From Barthelona sp. PAP020 (taxonomy: Eukaryota; Metamonada: BaSk clade), in the NCBI GenBank assembly GCA_040182905.1, contig JARQWU010000175.1:1-22455 (forward strand): a stretch of DNA of 22,455 bases, in the 5' to 3' direction. Of this stretch, positions 6,901-17,000 are shown piece after piece. Each line of letters begins with the position of its first letter. Positions within the stretch are counted from its first letter, which is position 1. Below the pieces are notes generated by a model. It saw only the letters and a list, made by a program, of their open reading frames with translations. It made no database searches and was not told where the DNA came from. Position numbers and translations under genes: made by a program.

Positions 6901-9570
6901 CAAGTCTTTAATTGCATTTAAATTCCTTTTGAACTTGCTTCTCAGTTGATCTATGAGGTACTTATCAATGAAGAAATGATTCTTGTCAATTTGCTGATTT
7001 TCGTCTAACTTTGAATTGTAATCTCGTAGATTAAAATATTCTTGACGCAAAACATTGATTTTGTCACGAAATTGCGACTTCTTTTGATTGAGGAAATACT
7101 GATGGTCCGTCAACAACATGTGTTGCAATTCGGCTTCAATAGTTCGATCATTCATTGAAATCTCCTTGTCTGTTGGCTTCAAAATCAAACCGTCCAACGA
7201 CTGTAAATCAGAACTTGACTCAAATAGATTCTTGTACTTTATCAAACAATCACCACTGATACCCAATAAAAACTCACCACTTACGCACAATTTTACAGGC
7301 AAATCTCCAATATAATGTAATGGATTGTTACGTACCCATTCATGCATAGCAGGTGGCTTGGTAACATCTTCAATGACAAAAGATCCATCTTCCATTCCAA
7401 CCAAAAGCAAATTCTTGACATTGTACAGTTGATTGACCATAACTGTACTGCGGACAGGCATTACATCACCCCCACCGACAATTACTTGATAAGGTCTCCA
7501 AATGTCCAAAGCAATATCATATCCTATCTCATATTTAACGATTGTACCAGTCAACGAACCAGAACCAGTAACGAATAGATCTAAAGCACCAGACTCATTC
7601 TTTACCAAACAAAAACTTGTTATTAGGGTCTCCGGTAAATATTGATCCGCTGTTTTTTCAATCCATTCAAAAACTTTTTCCTCCTCATCAAAATAGTCGA
7701 CTGACTCAAACATTGCATTGGTTGGATCTTCTTCTTCTTCTTTTTCAGTCACAACTTCAATTTGCTCTGAAATAATATGCTTGGGGAAATCGAATTTCAA
7801 AACTTCGAAAATGTCTTCCCATGAGTTTTCCCAAGTAACTTTGTACGTTGTTTCTTCCTTATTTACTTTCAAAAGCATATTTATGGATACAAGTCCCAAC
7901 GATCCCTCTGAATTCAATAATAACAAACACAATTCTCCTTGATACTTTGTGTCAATAGGAAAATTCCTGGAAACCTTGTACAATTCGGCCTGCTTTACGA
8001 TGAGACCTCCCAACTCAACAAATCCAACAGGATGAACCTCAAATGTATCAGAAATATGAATGCCCATGATAAACATGGTGTTATCTTCACCAAAACTGAT
8101 GATTATACTCTCACAACTGCAACCATCCTTGGAAACCACTGGATCCATGTAATGATCGGCTAAAAATACATGTACAAACGCAGTAACTTTACTTTGATGC
8201 GCTCTGTAACCATTCAAGCATGTTAATGGAGAATACTTGATGAACCTAACCACACCAGATTCGAAGCCTGCTATAGCTATTTTGTCAGCATCTAAATCAT
8301 CGCTGATCTTATTCAAAGCATGAATGAACACACCTTTGTCGACAGAGCCATCAAATCTTAAAAAGTCCAATTTGGCATTTGACGTCAGGGAATGAGAGAA
8401 AATTGAACCATCGCCACCAATAGATAACCCAATATTGTAACTGTAAGAGGTAGTTAAATCAACGATCCCACCGCTATGAAACTTTGTCAGGTGATTTGAC
8501 GACGCAACACACGTTTCTGCCAATTTATCCATGCTTAAACTCGACAATTGTGAAAGAATTCTCGAATTAAATGTGTAAACCATTCCTTTTGAATTTACAA
8601 AGAAATAGCCTCTCTTAATTCGCTCCATACTAACCAATGAAACACCATCTGCACTGGTATTCAGACATCTGTGTTGATTGAAATCAAACGAACACACGGG
8701 TTGAAGCTCAACTTTCTTCTTGTCGTTGTTATCGATGCTAATAACATCATCATATTTAATCCAATTCACTTTTCCATCTTCTCCAATTGTAACAATGCAC
8801 TTTCCAAAGGCATCCTCTTCGGTAATCATTATTCCGGTAATTAAGCCCCTGTGTAACGGAGAAGGCCCAGACGAAAAGACGTGCTCCACAAATTCACCAT
8901 CCCACAATATCAATGTACCATGCTCGGTTCCTGTCAAAACACGTCCATCTGATAATTTAACAAAAGCGACAATATCAGACAACTCAATTTCACCAAATTT
9001 GCCCGATCTTCCCTTCAATTTTAAACCTGTAAATGTTTTGGCCATCGCCCAAAATTTAACATGACCAGTACCACACGTAATTACACTTTTATCCTCTAAG
9101 AAGGCAACTTTTACAACTTCTTGAGCTGATGCTGCATTCCTCAACACGATTTCGCCTTCAGATTCATCATTCATTTCCTTTAAATCCCATATCGTCAATT
9201 TACAATCTGGTAATGATGCAACACTGGCCAAACCATTATTTGGACCAAAATCTATCGCAGAAAAACCTTTGTCAGCACCTCCCTTCAAGGTCTTAATTAT
9301 CTTTTTGGTTGAAATTTCTAAAACTCGAATAACGGGCTGATTTCCATTTTCACCAATCGCCAAATATTGTTTATCATCCGATAACGCTATAGCCCCAATA
9401 CCACCTGTACCAGAACCACTTATTATGTGTTGGGAACTATTGTTAAAATCTTCAAATACAACAAAATTCCCAGAAAAATATACAACCTCAGTTCCATCTT
9501 CATTTAATGGATGTATTGTCCCAAACTTGTCATGTCTTATACCAAAAACAGATACATACTCCAAAGACAT
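3919..9570 (-). CDS. CFAP44: Cilia- and flagella-associated protein 44 (WD40 plus coiled coil)
   Basis: CFAP44 (FAP44 in Chlamydomonas), with CFAP43, forms the tether and tether head that anchor the two-headed inner-arm dynein I1/f motor domains to the axonemal doublet. The frame gives about 1883 residues, close to the roughly 1850 of the human protein. The first 800 or so residues form WD40 propellers and contain family landmarks: LEYVSVFGIRHDK near the start, SGTGGIGAIALSDDKQYLA, SLPDCKLTIWDL, and FWAMAKTFTGLKLKG followed by a GKFG motif. An acidic linker (EKEEEEDP) follows around residue 640. The rest is long coiled coil, with a basic Ser/Arg patch (KQRRSSSLSKIGRRLS) near 1000 and an acidic Asp/Phe cluster near 1460. 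The longest open frame begins at TTG 9606; the first ATG is at 9570, used here. No ATG lies upstream in frame before a stop at 9675, and an unseen 5' exon is possible because family members have more N-terminal sequence. It is divergent from Raptor. Confidence 0.93.
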   Translation of the reverse strand: MSLEYVSVFGIRHDKFGTIHPLNEDGTEVVYFSGNFVVFEDFNNSSQHIISGSGTGGIGAIALSDDKQYLAIGENGNQPVIRVLEISTKKIIKTLKGGADKGFSAIDFGPNNGLASVASLPDCKLTIWDLKEMNDESEGEIVLRNAASAQEVVKVAFLEDKSVITCGTGHVKFWAMAKTFTGLKLKGRSGKFGEIELSDIVAFVKLSDGRVLTGTEHGTLILWDGEFVEHVFSSGPSPLHRGLITGIMITEEDAFGKCIVTIGEDGKVNWIKYDDVISIDNNDKKKVELQPVCSFDFNQHRCLNTSADGVSLVSMERIKRGYFFVNSKGMVYTFNSRILSQLSSLSMDKLAETCVASSNHLTKFHSGGIVDLTTSYSYNIGLSIGGDGSIFSHSLTSNAKLDFLRFDGSVDKGVFIHALNKISDDLDADKIAIAGFESGVVRFIKYSPLTCLNGYRAHQSKVTAFVHVFLADHYMDPVVSKDGCSCESIIISFGEDNTMFIMGIHISDTFEVHPVGFVELGGLIVKQAELYKVSRNFPIDTKYQGELCLLLLNSEGSLGLVSINMLLKVNKEETTYKVTWENSWEDIFEVLKFDFPKHIISEQIEVVTEKEEEEDPTNAMFESVDYFDEEEKVFEWIEKTADQYLPETLITSFCLVKNESGALDLFVTGSGSLTGTIVKYEIGYDIALDIWRPYQVIVGGGDVMPVRSTVMVNQLYNVKNLLLVGMEDGSFVIEDVTKPPAMHEWVRNNPLHYIGDLPVKLCVSGEFLLGISGDCLIKYKNLFESSSDLQSLDGLILKPTDKEISMNDRTIEAELQHMLLTDHQYFLNQKKSQFRDKINVLRQEYFNLRDYNSKLDENQQIDKNHFFIDKYLIDQLRSKFKRNLNAIKDLEAFPTEKSRLLLEKIDNYLVGNLQEIPFGISGIVDEYLEVSSFKIEKLPEQLKKDLESIKRELRYEQYKQDIKHEVDIVEKIKLEEGLKSGSIKQRRSSSLSKIGRRLSLVGMSQTTQSALQKHEKLEQRRIRRDKRKEDWNHLYRKKPKANTDEEFIEYDLLNQLLQDQKVFTLKIKPSVILAHVPKTFLDEKGKYQENLSTKNLNLNTIKNEIIIIFSNLNKIMNDFNIRLNKLRMKKLSILKLTHKCYTRILKFSQNKYVAKSFEPVPKMKPFELFEVFFEISEDDLENFESLQKLETAFKLKKEREAQASGFGGLKKVKGQEGDELDEDELRINKLKAELFEPRFEHFLTRFIGAPRKYDNIAPAREFESNLLTTSASVTMLKSNSIIDIRRQENISQLVKTPLQTFINNSIENNVDSYIKELENHLTKIQKSFDEELQLVKVEKFKIQKLVTTINMFYLLKLQEFSLLQNYDQKGQILEEKLKSKHKLKKQCEKDLVKYDQLIKIEEQHIKKNDEDINRVNEEFKTIVSEKNQYFGILQKIFLKTYKNVMDDQFDNFEDTFDFDFDEDDFVEDMCPEGCSEELYESVIEARSKRFAHEEQRNKSIQRKENNEQLSLKTKKRMDVLGTELSEIKREIIAFEHEKLAQLNLIPSWTYVSLNKIYTNSYINDVGKLLVEEKKDLSFGLRNTQAKRNTRMNSSSDEDSEVDELHNTPQDYTQKIYNIFNNETYNLFEYLKGNLDSVESVELVDEPLKLLVAYKTDLTNLLKRREEHLERSKVYGSEGEQLKQEKYKLKADISEKKKEKEEAQKKCEELQMLQFGRLIDLETLEKAASNSEVAELETRLMFADNRRRKEIEEWKEKLGDKKQGLSDIVSENTELLKEYKSLNEQKNALEEYLEDENKRAVNKKHEKNQAAMTEEYQKLKRFTRRQKAEIDGLRAEIHLLSSKGGFIYTQGPMEEMASTVGTPGNGFVQEELNPRPNLDTTSNI

Positions 9571-9927
9571 GTGAATACTCTCAAAAAATTTAATGTTGAA
9601 ATTCAAAAATGAATTTTTTTCATTTCCACTTCCATCTATTGATCTGTGTCTTGTTATTCGTTTAACGAATGTTCAAATAATATTTACTGATCATTTTGAA
9701 AATTATTGATTTCAAAACATGTTTAAATGATAAATCTTATCAATTCAACTATTTGTTTTAAATTGTTGAATCAAAAAGATATAAAAAAAATTGAAGGATG
9801 AGGAACATTTTTATAATCAGTTTTAAATATTTTTATTTTTCTAATTGACAATGTTATTTGTTGAACATTGTTGTGTTTATAAACAAAAAAGACACATGTG
9901 TAAAAAAAAAAAACCTAAAAAGCAAGA
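9571..9927. promoter_or_regulatory. Divergent intergenic region between CFAP44 and Raptor
   Basis: About 360 AT-rich bases separate the CFAP44 start (minus) from the first plausible Raptor ATG (plus), so both promoters must lie here or nearby. The only element that stands out is ATTCGTT T AACGAAT at 9656-9670, a 7-base inverted repeat around one T. It lies about 90 bases upstream of the CFAP44 ATG. No ciliary X-box-like motif was found. Confidence 0.45.
9656..9670. repeat. 15-base near-perfect palindrome in the CFAP44/Raptor spacer
   Basis: ATTCGTT at 9656-9662 and AACGAAT at 9664-9670 are exact inverted copies with one base between them. The position between two divergent genes makes a regulator-binding site possible; no family can be named. 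Confidence 0.5.
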
Positions 9928-12900
9928 ATGAATTTATATGTCCCAAGACACCCTAAAAAACCCAGATATCACTTTCGAAGCAATAATGAACAAAGAGTAT
10001 TCACAATTTTATCAAAAAAAAAAGTAACTAACGATTATAGATTCGAACCTCACAAGGAGGATTGATGTTGTGTTTAAATATAGGCCATCCACCACCAGAT
10101 GTTAGTAATTATAATCATGGAAATGATAATGTTACTACCCTTGAATGTTGGACTGATCCTTCTATATATTTTCCTTCTGATGCTTTAGAAAGAATTGGTC
10201 AACGTTTGCAAGAGCAATATCACAACCAGAATCCACGTGGACATTATAAATTGTGTTTAGATCCTGTGGAAGATGATGTAAAGAAACTATGTCAATTATT
10301 ACGTAGAAATGCAGCAAGAGATCCTTCTAAAGTGGAAAGGGTATTGTTACATTATAATGGTCATGGTGTTTTGGCGCCTACGATTGATGGACATATTTGG
10401 GCTTTTAATTCACGCTACAATGATTATGTAAAAGTCTCAATGAAAAACATATTAAATTGGTTAAAGCCACCATCTATCATTGTTATTGATATGGCTCATG
10501 CTGGTCGTCTTTTACCTGTATTTCAAGAATTTGATTCGACTCAACACCGATTTTTGGCAGCTTCTTCTGCTAATGACCTATTGCCCATTTCTCCCTTTTT
10601 ACCTGCTGATTTATTTACTGCTTGTCTCACCACACCTGCAATAACATTGTTGAAGTGGTTTTGTTCGAATAGTTTGTTGTCTTTTGTCGATGCTAATTTA
10701 ATTGATGCTATTCCTGGGAAGGTTAATGATAGAGCCACCTTAATAGGGGAGGTTCATTGGATTTTAACCGCTGTTACTGATGCAATCGCCTGGGATATGT
10801 TACCTCGAGAGCTTTTTCAGCAATTATACAGGCATGATCTTTTAGTTTCTGCGTTATTTCGACATTTCATTCTTGCTGAAAGAATAATGAAGCAATCCTC
10901 TTGTACCCCAATATCATATCCCGAAATTCCTTCAATGGTATCTCATCCTTTATGGAATGCACTTGATACCGCATTAGATGAGTTTCTTATGCAATTACCT
11001 GAGGTTATACATGGACAACAACCATACAAGCCAACTCAATTCTTTGATCGACAATTACAGTCATTTGAAATATGGTTAGAACAATCTCATTTACGAAGCT
11101 CACCTCCAGTACAATTACCTATTTTAATGCAAGTCTTATTGTCATATGAGCACAGGCCTAGAGCGTTGGAATTATTGTCTAAGTTTGTTGATTTAGGTGA
11201 TTGGGCTACAAGGGAAACAATGGCTGTTGGATTCTTTCAGTTTTTAAGAAAAATGTTAAAATCCAGAAACAATGTGTTAAAGCCTCATTTATTGCATTTA
11301 TGGGTTAAAATAATTGCTTTAGATGCAATAGAATGTCAAAAGGAACTATTAGTTGATGATTCATATATGTTTTTTGTTGTTATTTTGAACCCTAATGCTG
11401 ATGAGACTTTTAAAGCAAAAAGTGAAGCAGCTTTTGTTTTGAATGGCTTTTTGAAAGATAATCATTCTGCACAGATTGGTTGTTTGAACAATAGTCTTGG
11501 TTTATATCTTAGGCACTATATAATCAACCGCAATAGTTTGAATTTGACAGAAGATTTTCTGTGTTGGTGTATTGTGTTATTGGGAAATCTGTATCGAGGT
11601 TATGAACATGCAAAAGATTATGCGTATGCCAGGGCTATACCACAAAGCATGCAAGGAGGATTAGAAATCACAGGAATTATCAATGATCTTAAAACTCATA
11701 GATCCCCATTGGTACGTGCTGCTGCAGTGTATACAATACAGTGTTATTTCTTTTGTGACAATGATACACCGATGATGTTGACGAAATTGTTAACTTTTGC
11801 TTTAGAAGTTGATTTACCTGGGTTTTTAAATGACCCTGCTGTTGTTGTACGTCAAGAGGTCTTGAGTGCATTGTTAGTTTTATTTAGATTGCATAATAAT
11901 ACATTTTTGATTTCTTTAAAACGATTAATTGGTGTTTCAGAGGAAAATAATGATTTGAAAAGAAGCTCTTCATCTTGGGGTTCTTTTTCTTCTACTGGAA
12001 AGTTTAAACGTACAATTGAAGCAGTAGATTCAGATTTTCCATTGGATATATATCAGTCAGATTTGTCCTTGCTTTGGGCAATTATTCTATCTATTTGTGT
12101 TGATCCATGTGAAGATTTAGCATTATTAGCCCAAGCAACAGTTCATACTTTGACTGAAGGATTTGTTGGCAGCAGAAATGTATCGTCAAATTCTGTTGGA
12201 TCTACTTTGGAAGAGCCTTCGACAATTGGTATCAATAGCAACACGAATGCTAATTCGAAATTTGTTAATATACAACAGGTTTGGAAAGGAACAGTTACAA
12301 AAGAAGCTTATGTAGAGTTACCAACCTTGAAAACGTCTAGAATATCGCAAAATTTTTTAAACATTGCAGAAGCCATTTTAGAAGCAAAGAATTTGGACAA
12401 GATTCGAAGCTTCCGCAAACATTTGTCATCTACTAAGAATGTTGGAATTGATTTGTGGATTGATGTGAATTCTAACTGTAGTCAGATCATTCAAATAATG
12501 TCGGAAGAATATTTGTTCCAAAAGAAAAAATCTGATGAAACATCACCGTTGGAAATATTAAAGACATTTACTTCAGAAAGAAATGAAAATATTGCTGAAA
12601 ATAGTGCAAAACAATGTGCTACAACAGATGTATTTTCATTGAAGCATCAGTTTTGTATGATAGAACATAATAACGCTGTTGAAACTTTTGTATTGCATCC
12701 TTATGACAATGTTTTAATACTAGCTGATTCAATGGGATGTTTAACTCTTTATGACTGGGTAAAATTCACAAATTTAGGCACCATCCCTGTAATAAACCCA
12801 CGTCATGGATTCATTCAGCATATTTTCATTTTGAATGAAAATGCTCCCATTTGTTTCAAGGAAAATCCTCAAGAATTGCTTGAACCACAAAATTATTGTC

Positions 12901-13706
12901 AATTATGTTGCATTTGTAGTGATGGAACATGTAGAATAATGGGTGGAGCAATCAATAAACCTGTACTTTGTGCAGCATTCAATTTAGTTCCTCGATCTGA
13001 ATATTCATTTGTGGGAAGTCAATCTTTATTTGCTCGAGAGATAGGAGCAATGCCATTCCCCAATTTCAAAAAGATTTCTGCAGATTACAACCCAAACACG
13101 TACACATTAATAGTTGTTTTGGATGAAACAAATATTAGCATATGGAATTTGTTAGAATTAAGAGAAACGCATCATTTTGTTATTGAAAATGATACAATAT
13201 CATGTGTTTCCTTTGCTAAAACGTTTTCCAGCATTTTTTTTGTTGGAACAACAACTTCTCATATTTATATATTCGATTTTGACAATAACATTCATTCATA
13301 TGTGAGTAAATTCGAGGTTTCAGAAAAAAATAAAAACATTTTGGCCATTCATCAACAACTCACCATTGAAAATCTGCTGTTCACTTGTGCAGAAGATGGG
13401 GTTATTGTAATCTATGACTTTTTAAGCCAAGAGATAATACAAAAATATCAGACTGTTGATGATTCAATTTTATCCTTTGTTGCTCATCCTTATGCACCGT
13501 TATTTGCAACCGGTAATAAATTTGGCAATATTAGAGTATATAACAATAGTTTTGACAATATCTCGTTGCTAAAACAAAGTTCTTACATGGGTACGTGGAC
13601 AGATGTTATTGATACTTTGAAATTTCATCCCAAACAAGTAATATTAGCTACGATTTCTAATCAATATTGTGTGTCTATGTATTCCAATAAAGCCAACAAA
13701 TTTTAG
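9928..13706 (+). CDS. RPTOR: Raptor, TORC1 regulatory subunit (two exons proposed)
   Basis: Raptor is the scaffold of TOR complex 1: it recruits substrates and places the kinase at lysosome- or vacuole-type membranes. The main frame, from the ATG at 10065, gives 1213 residues. It holds the Raptor N-terminal caspase-like domain (LCLNIGHPPPDV, YNGHGV, LLPISPFLPADLFTACLTTP, IAWDMLPRELFQ, LFRHFILAERIM), then HEAT-type helices (QLPILMQVLLSYEHRPRALELL onward), a Ser-rich linker, and a C-terminal WD40 propeller ending in FHPKQVILATISNQYCVSMYS. The 10065 start cuts into the conserved first strand, so I propose an upstream exon, 9928-9996 (23 codons), spliced over a 44-base intron to 10041. The junction reads EQR-IRTSQGGLMLCLNIG and aligns without gaps to the DRMKTVSVALVLCLN segment of animal Raptor, giving about 1244 residues. 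The Cys of the usual YDCSNAG motif is Met here (IDMAHAG). Stop is TAG. It is divergent from CFAP44 and convergent with CC2D2A. Confidence 0.93.
9997..10040 (+). other. Proposed 44-base intron in Raptor
   Basis: The stretch starts GTATTC after CAAAGA and ends ACTAACGATTATAG. ACTAAC matches the usual branch-point core and lies eight bases before the terminal AG-preceding segment. Exon 1 (ATG at 9928) ends exactly on a codon boundary and exon 2 (ATT CGA ACC) resumes in the Raptor frame, which is otherwise closed by the TAG at the intron's last three bases. The donor departs from GTATGT, so the exact 5' site is less certain than the 3' site. Confidence 0.65.
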
Positions 13707-13839
13707 TGTAATTTTTAACATTTTTCAATCTTTTGCAAAACATTCATTCTGATTTTTTTTTTTGATGTGGTCCTCCAGAATGTGAATTTGTAAATATCAA
13801 TGTATTTTTTTTTTCTTTTTCTTTTGTTTTTTGTTTCTG

Positions 13840-13865
13840 CAGGCAATGAGTACAGGCAATGAGTT
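13840..13865 (+). repeat. 13-base tandem duplication
   Basis: CAGGCAATGAGTA at 13840-13852 is followed directly by CAGGCAATGAGTT at 13853-13865, with one difference at the last base. It looks like a simple recent slippage or duplication in the 3' region of Raptor. Confidence 0.8.
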
Positions 13866-13955
13866 AATAAAAAAATAAAATTGAACAACTATTCATAAAT
13901 TTACATGAAAGCAAACATTGAAAAGAAATAACAAACCAAAAAAAAATATCAACGT

Positions 13956-13967
13956 TTCCACGTGGAA
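13956..13967. repeat. 12-base palindrome with a CACGTG core
   Basis: TTCCACGTGGAA is a perfect palindrome holding CACGTG, the core bound by bHLH and some bZIP factors in other eukaryotes. It lies between the 3' ends of two converging genes, so a promoter role is not expected. Chance is possible. Confidence 0.5.
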
Positions 13968-14023
13968 GTTTAAAATAAAAATACAACATAAAAGAATGAC
14001 GGACTACAAATGAAGAATTCTCA

Positions 14024-17000
14024 TTATATATGAGGGATTTCACCATATTTAGGTGTTTTAACATCATGAACATTAGCAATAGCTGCTAGATAAACATTAA
14101 CTGAAAACAAACGATTTGGGTAAGGTTTAACATAAACTGCAACAGCAAACGAAACAGAAGTGGACCCATTTTCATGAACACATGTTTTTTTTACAAGATT
14201 TAAAATGTGGTCATCATCTTTATAATTCGAAGAGACAACAGTACCAAAAATAGAATTACCAGAACTAAATTCTTCCAACATGGAATAATGGTCATTTTGA
14301 GAAAATGTTGAAATGCCTGCTTTTTCTTCTTCAATCCTAATCAAAATATTTCTCAATTTTTCAGCCATCGAAAAATTCAACAAAGTAGGTAAAAATCCTC
14401 TCCATTCACCAAATTGTTTGCCAATTAATGTTGCTAAGTTGGATTCAATAGCAGCTGCTTCCAAATGATCAACAATGTCAAAAACAAATTTCTTTTGAAC
14501 GCTTTTGAAAGGTGTTGGATTATTGGATGTAACAAAAGGTCTCCAACTCTTTTCATCTTTGAAATTAAAACTCATGTCGGAAGAATTGTGATATTTTTGG
14601 ATATTAAGCCAAATATTTGTCCTATCAAAAATCATTCCAATGTTGTTAATGTTTGATATTCTTTGTCCACTACTTGGATTCCAAAATTCACATTTACCGT
14701 TCTTTAAAACTCGTAAAACAAAACAGATATTTCCATCAGGCCACCAATTACCCATTCCAATATAAACTGGTTCATTTGACAAGTACATACAAAAATTTGC
14801 AAATGCAATGGCATGCTCCTCAGTATCTCCAGCATTCATTCCAAAAAATTCATCACAAGTCTCCCAAACATCAGTTATACCCTCAAAAACTAAAGCATCA
14901 TTCAATGATGGAACTAGAGAAACAAATTGAGCTGCTAACTCAATTGTGTCTATTTCTTTAGGCGGTTGTTGAGCAAGTAAAAACCTACAAGGTAACAAAT
15001 TAGCAGATTTCGAATTAGGAACTAGCAATTGAATAGACCTTTGAGGAAACGAAGATCTGTATTCATGTGTTAATTTTAAAGCTTGTTTTGTCAATGCTTG
15101 TGTTTCAGCAGTAAATTGTGAATTGCTTCCTCCAATTAATAATGGAAGAGTAGGGCTGGTAGAAATCACAAAAGTCAATAGAGGATCAAAAATTTCATCA
15201 TCATCCACATAAGGTTGATAACCAATTGTATAATGTGAAAGATTCATCGGTAAAGTAGTCTCTATTCTGGCATTATGATTGTAAAAGGTGGCGAAATCAA
15301 TGGAAAGACTAGCTAAAAATCTCTTTTCACTACGTACATTAATGAAATTAGTGTATCTATCATCTTTTGGATTCCTTAAATAAATATGATCAAATAGCTC
15401 AAAGGTAATCGAATCTTCAATAGTTAAAAGAGTGGAAGGAGTAATAGTAGGATAATTCAAAGGAATCTCAAATGAAGCAGACCAAGAAACATCAGTCCCT
15501 CTCAAAGGAGTGGTGGCCACTTTTTGATCCCCAAATGAACACACTATAAATGGACATACAGCAGCAGAATCAAGTGTTCCATTTGCTAAAACTGGTTTAG
15601 CAATATCACCAACACCTCCATCTACCAAAGGAATTCGGCTAGGAACATGTCTACATCTGGAGATTTGTATTATCAATTTATAATCAGCATTACCAGAACG
15701 TGATTTCGGTTTACGAACTGGTAATAAAGGTCTGGTTGTCCATGAAAGCAAGTTCAATAATTTTTGGAAACTAAAATTACTGTCTGCATCTTTTGGCTCA
15801 ATTACAATATCTTCTACATGCACTTTTTCATTATTTGATACAATTTGAGCAAATTGAGAAGCCTTAAGACGTTTCAAAAATTTCGATAAAGCTTTCTTTC
15901 TCTTTGTGTTTTGTTCATCAGGAATTTTCAGTTTAAATTCTTGTTGTACTGTATTCTTTGGTCCTTTTAACAATAATTCCGATGATTTTAATTCAGTGCC
16001 AACACCTAAAGCAGATATATCCGGAATATCTTCAGCATATTTATTGTTGTTGCTAAAATAAGGATTTCTTATATCTCTTGAATCATAAACAATATTTTTA
16101 CCAAAATTCAAAGCGTCTAATGGTTTTAAACTCTTGGGAACAGGGGCTTTAGCAGGATTCCAAAACAATTCAATATCAATACTACCTTCAACTCTTTGTA
16201 AATCATCAGGATTTGCAGGGTCACTGGAAAAACCTTTGTCACTTGCAAATTGAATGGTCTGAAAAATTGGTTCTGCAGTTATAGATTGAGTTCCATTGAA
16301 CCCAGGTAAAGCTAAAGGAATATTAGCAATTTCTCCTTCAAAAATTGAAGAAACAATACCAGATTTAAACAATTTAATTGTAGCATTTTCAGGAATTGAA
16401 ACGAAAGAGAAAGTAAATTGCTCGTTAAAATCAATGCTACAATCAAACTTAACTTCAGCAGCAGCTGTTGCTGCTGCTTGTTTGTTGTTAAAATATAAAA
16501 CAGCATAATATTGTCTGTTGGCTAGTTGTTGACGTCTTTGTAATTCATCAGAAGGCAGATCAACTGTCAATGTTTCATCATCTTTTTGTAATAATAAAGT
16601 GTTCTTTCTGTCCAATTTCTTTCGCCAATTAATCACTTTTGTCAAACTTTTTTGAATATCTGTCCAAATAGGTGTATCCACATGTTGTTGTTGGTTTTCG
16701 CCACCATTTTCAAGGGAATTAATCGTTTTATAAACTTCAAAACAAACTTTTTCCAATTTCATCCTCATTTCAATTTCAACATCTCCATCAAAATTCTTTA
16801 ATTCTTCGGGAATGGATAAAGCAATACGATTTAACTTTGTAGAACACAATTTCAAATTGGTTTCCGAACGGACACTCTCTAATTGCTTCCAAATGTTACC
16901 AATTTGTTTTCTTAAATATAAAAGCTCATCTTCTTGTTTATCTGCAGACTCCAAAAACATCTTCAATTGTAATAATTTCTTATGCTGATATTTCAATTCT

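Larger units (their letters stand above)
13707..14023. terminator. Convergent 3' region of Raptor and CC2D2A
   Basis: These 317 bases contain the 3' ends of two converging genes. On the plus strand there is a T-rich tract (about 13803-13833), a 13-base tandem duplication, and an AATAAA-type motif just after 13865 that could serve as the Raptor polyadenylation signal. A CACGTG-centred 12-base palindrome lies at 13956-13967. No gene is seen. Confidence 0.4.

Noticed and set aside
8720-9064. A 114-codon plus-strand open frame opposite the CFAP44 propeller.
   Set aside because: It is the reverse-strand shadow of a strongly conserved WD40 coding region.
9571-9606. CFAP44 start at 9606.
   Set aside because: The codon there is TTG; the first in-frame ATG is at 9570 and no in-frame ATG exists upstream before a stop.
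10027-10106. tRNA-like element on the minus strand: a perfect B-box word (GGTTCGAATCT), an A-box-like TGGTGGTGG, pairing ends ACTAAC/GTTAGT and a T10 run downstream.
   Set aside because: The T stem has mismatches and wobbles, the acceptor pairing is out of register with the T arm, and no anticodon stem forms. The A-box part is just the Raptor HPPPDV codons and the pairing end is the intron branch-like sequence.
14653-14961. A 102-codon plus-strand open frame opposite CC2D2A.
   Set aside because: It lies antisense to the conserved transglutaminase-like domain and has no recognisable features.
16440-16475. The GCA/GCT-rich stretch as a repeat-expansion locus.
   Set aside because: It encodes only a short Ala run in CC2D2A with mixed codons and shows no long pure repeat.
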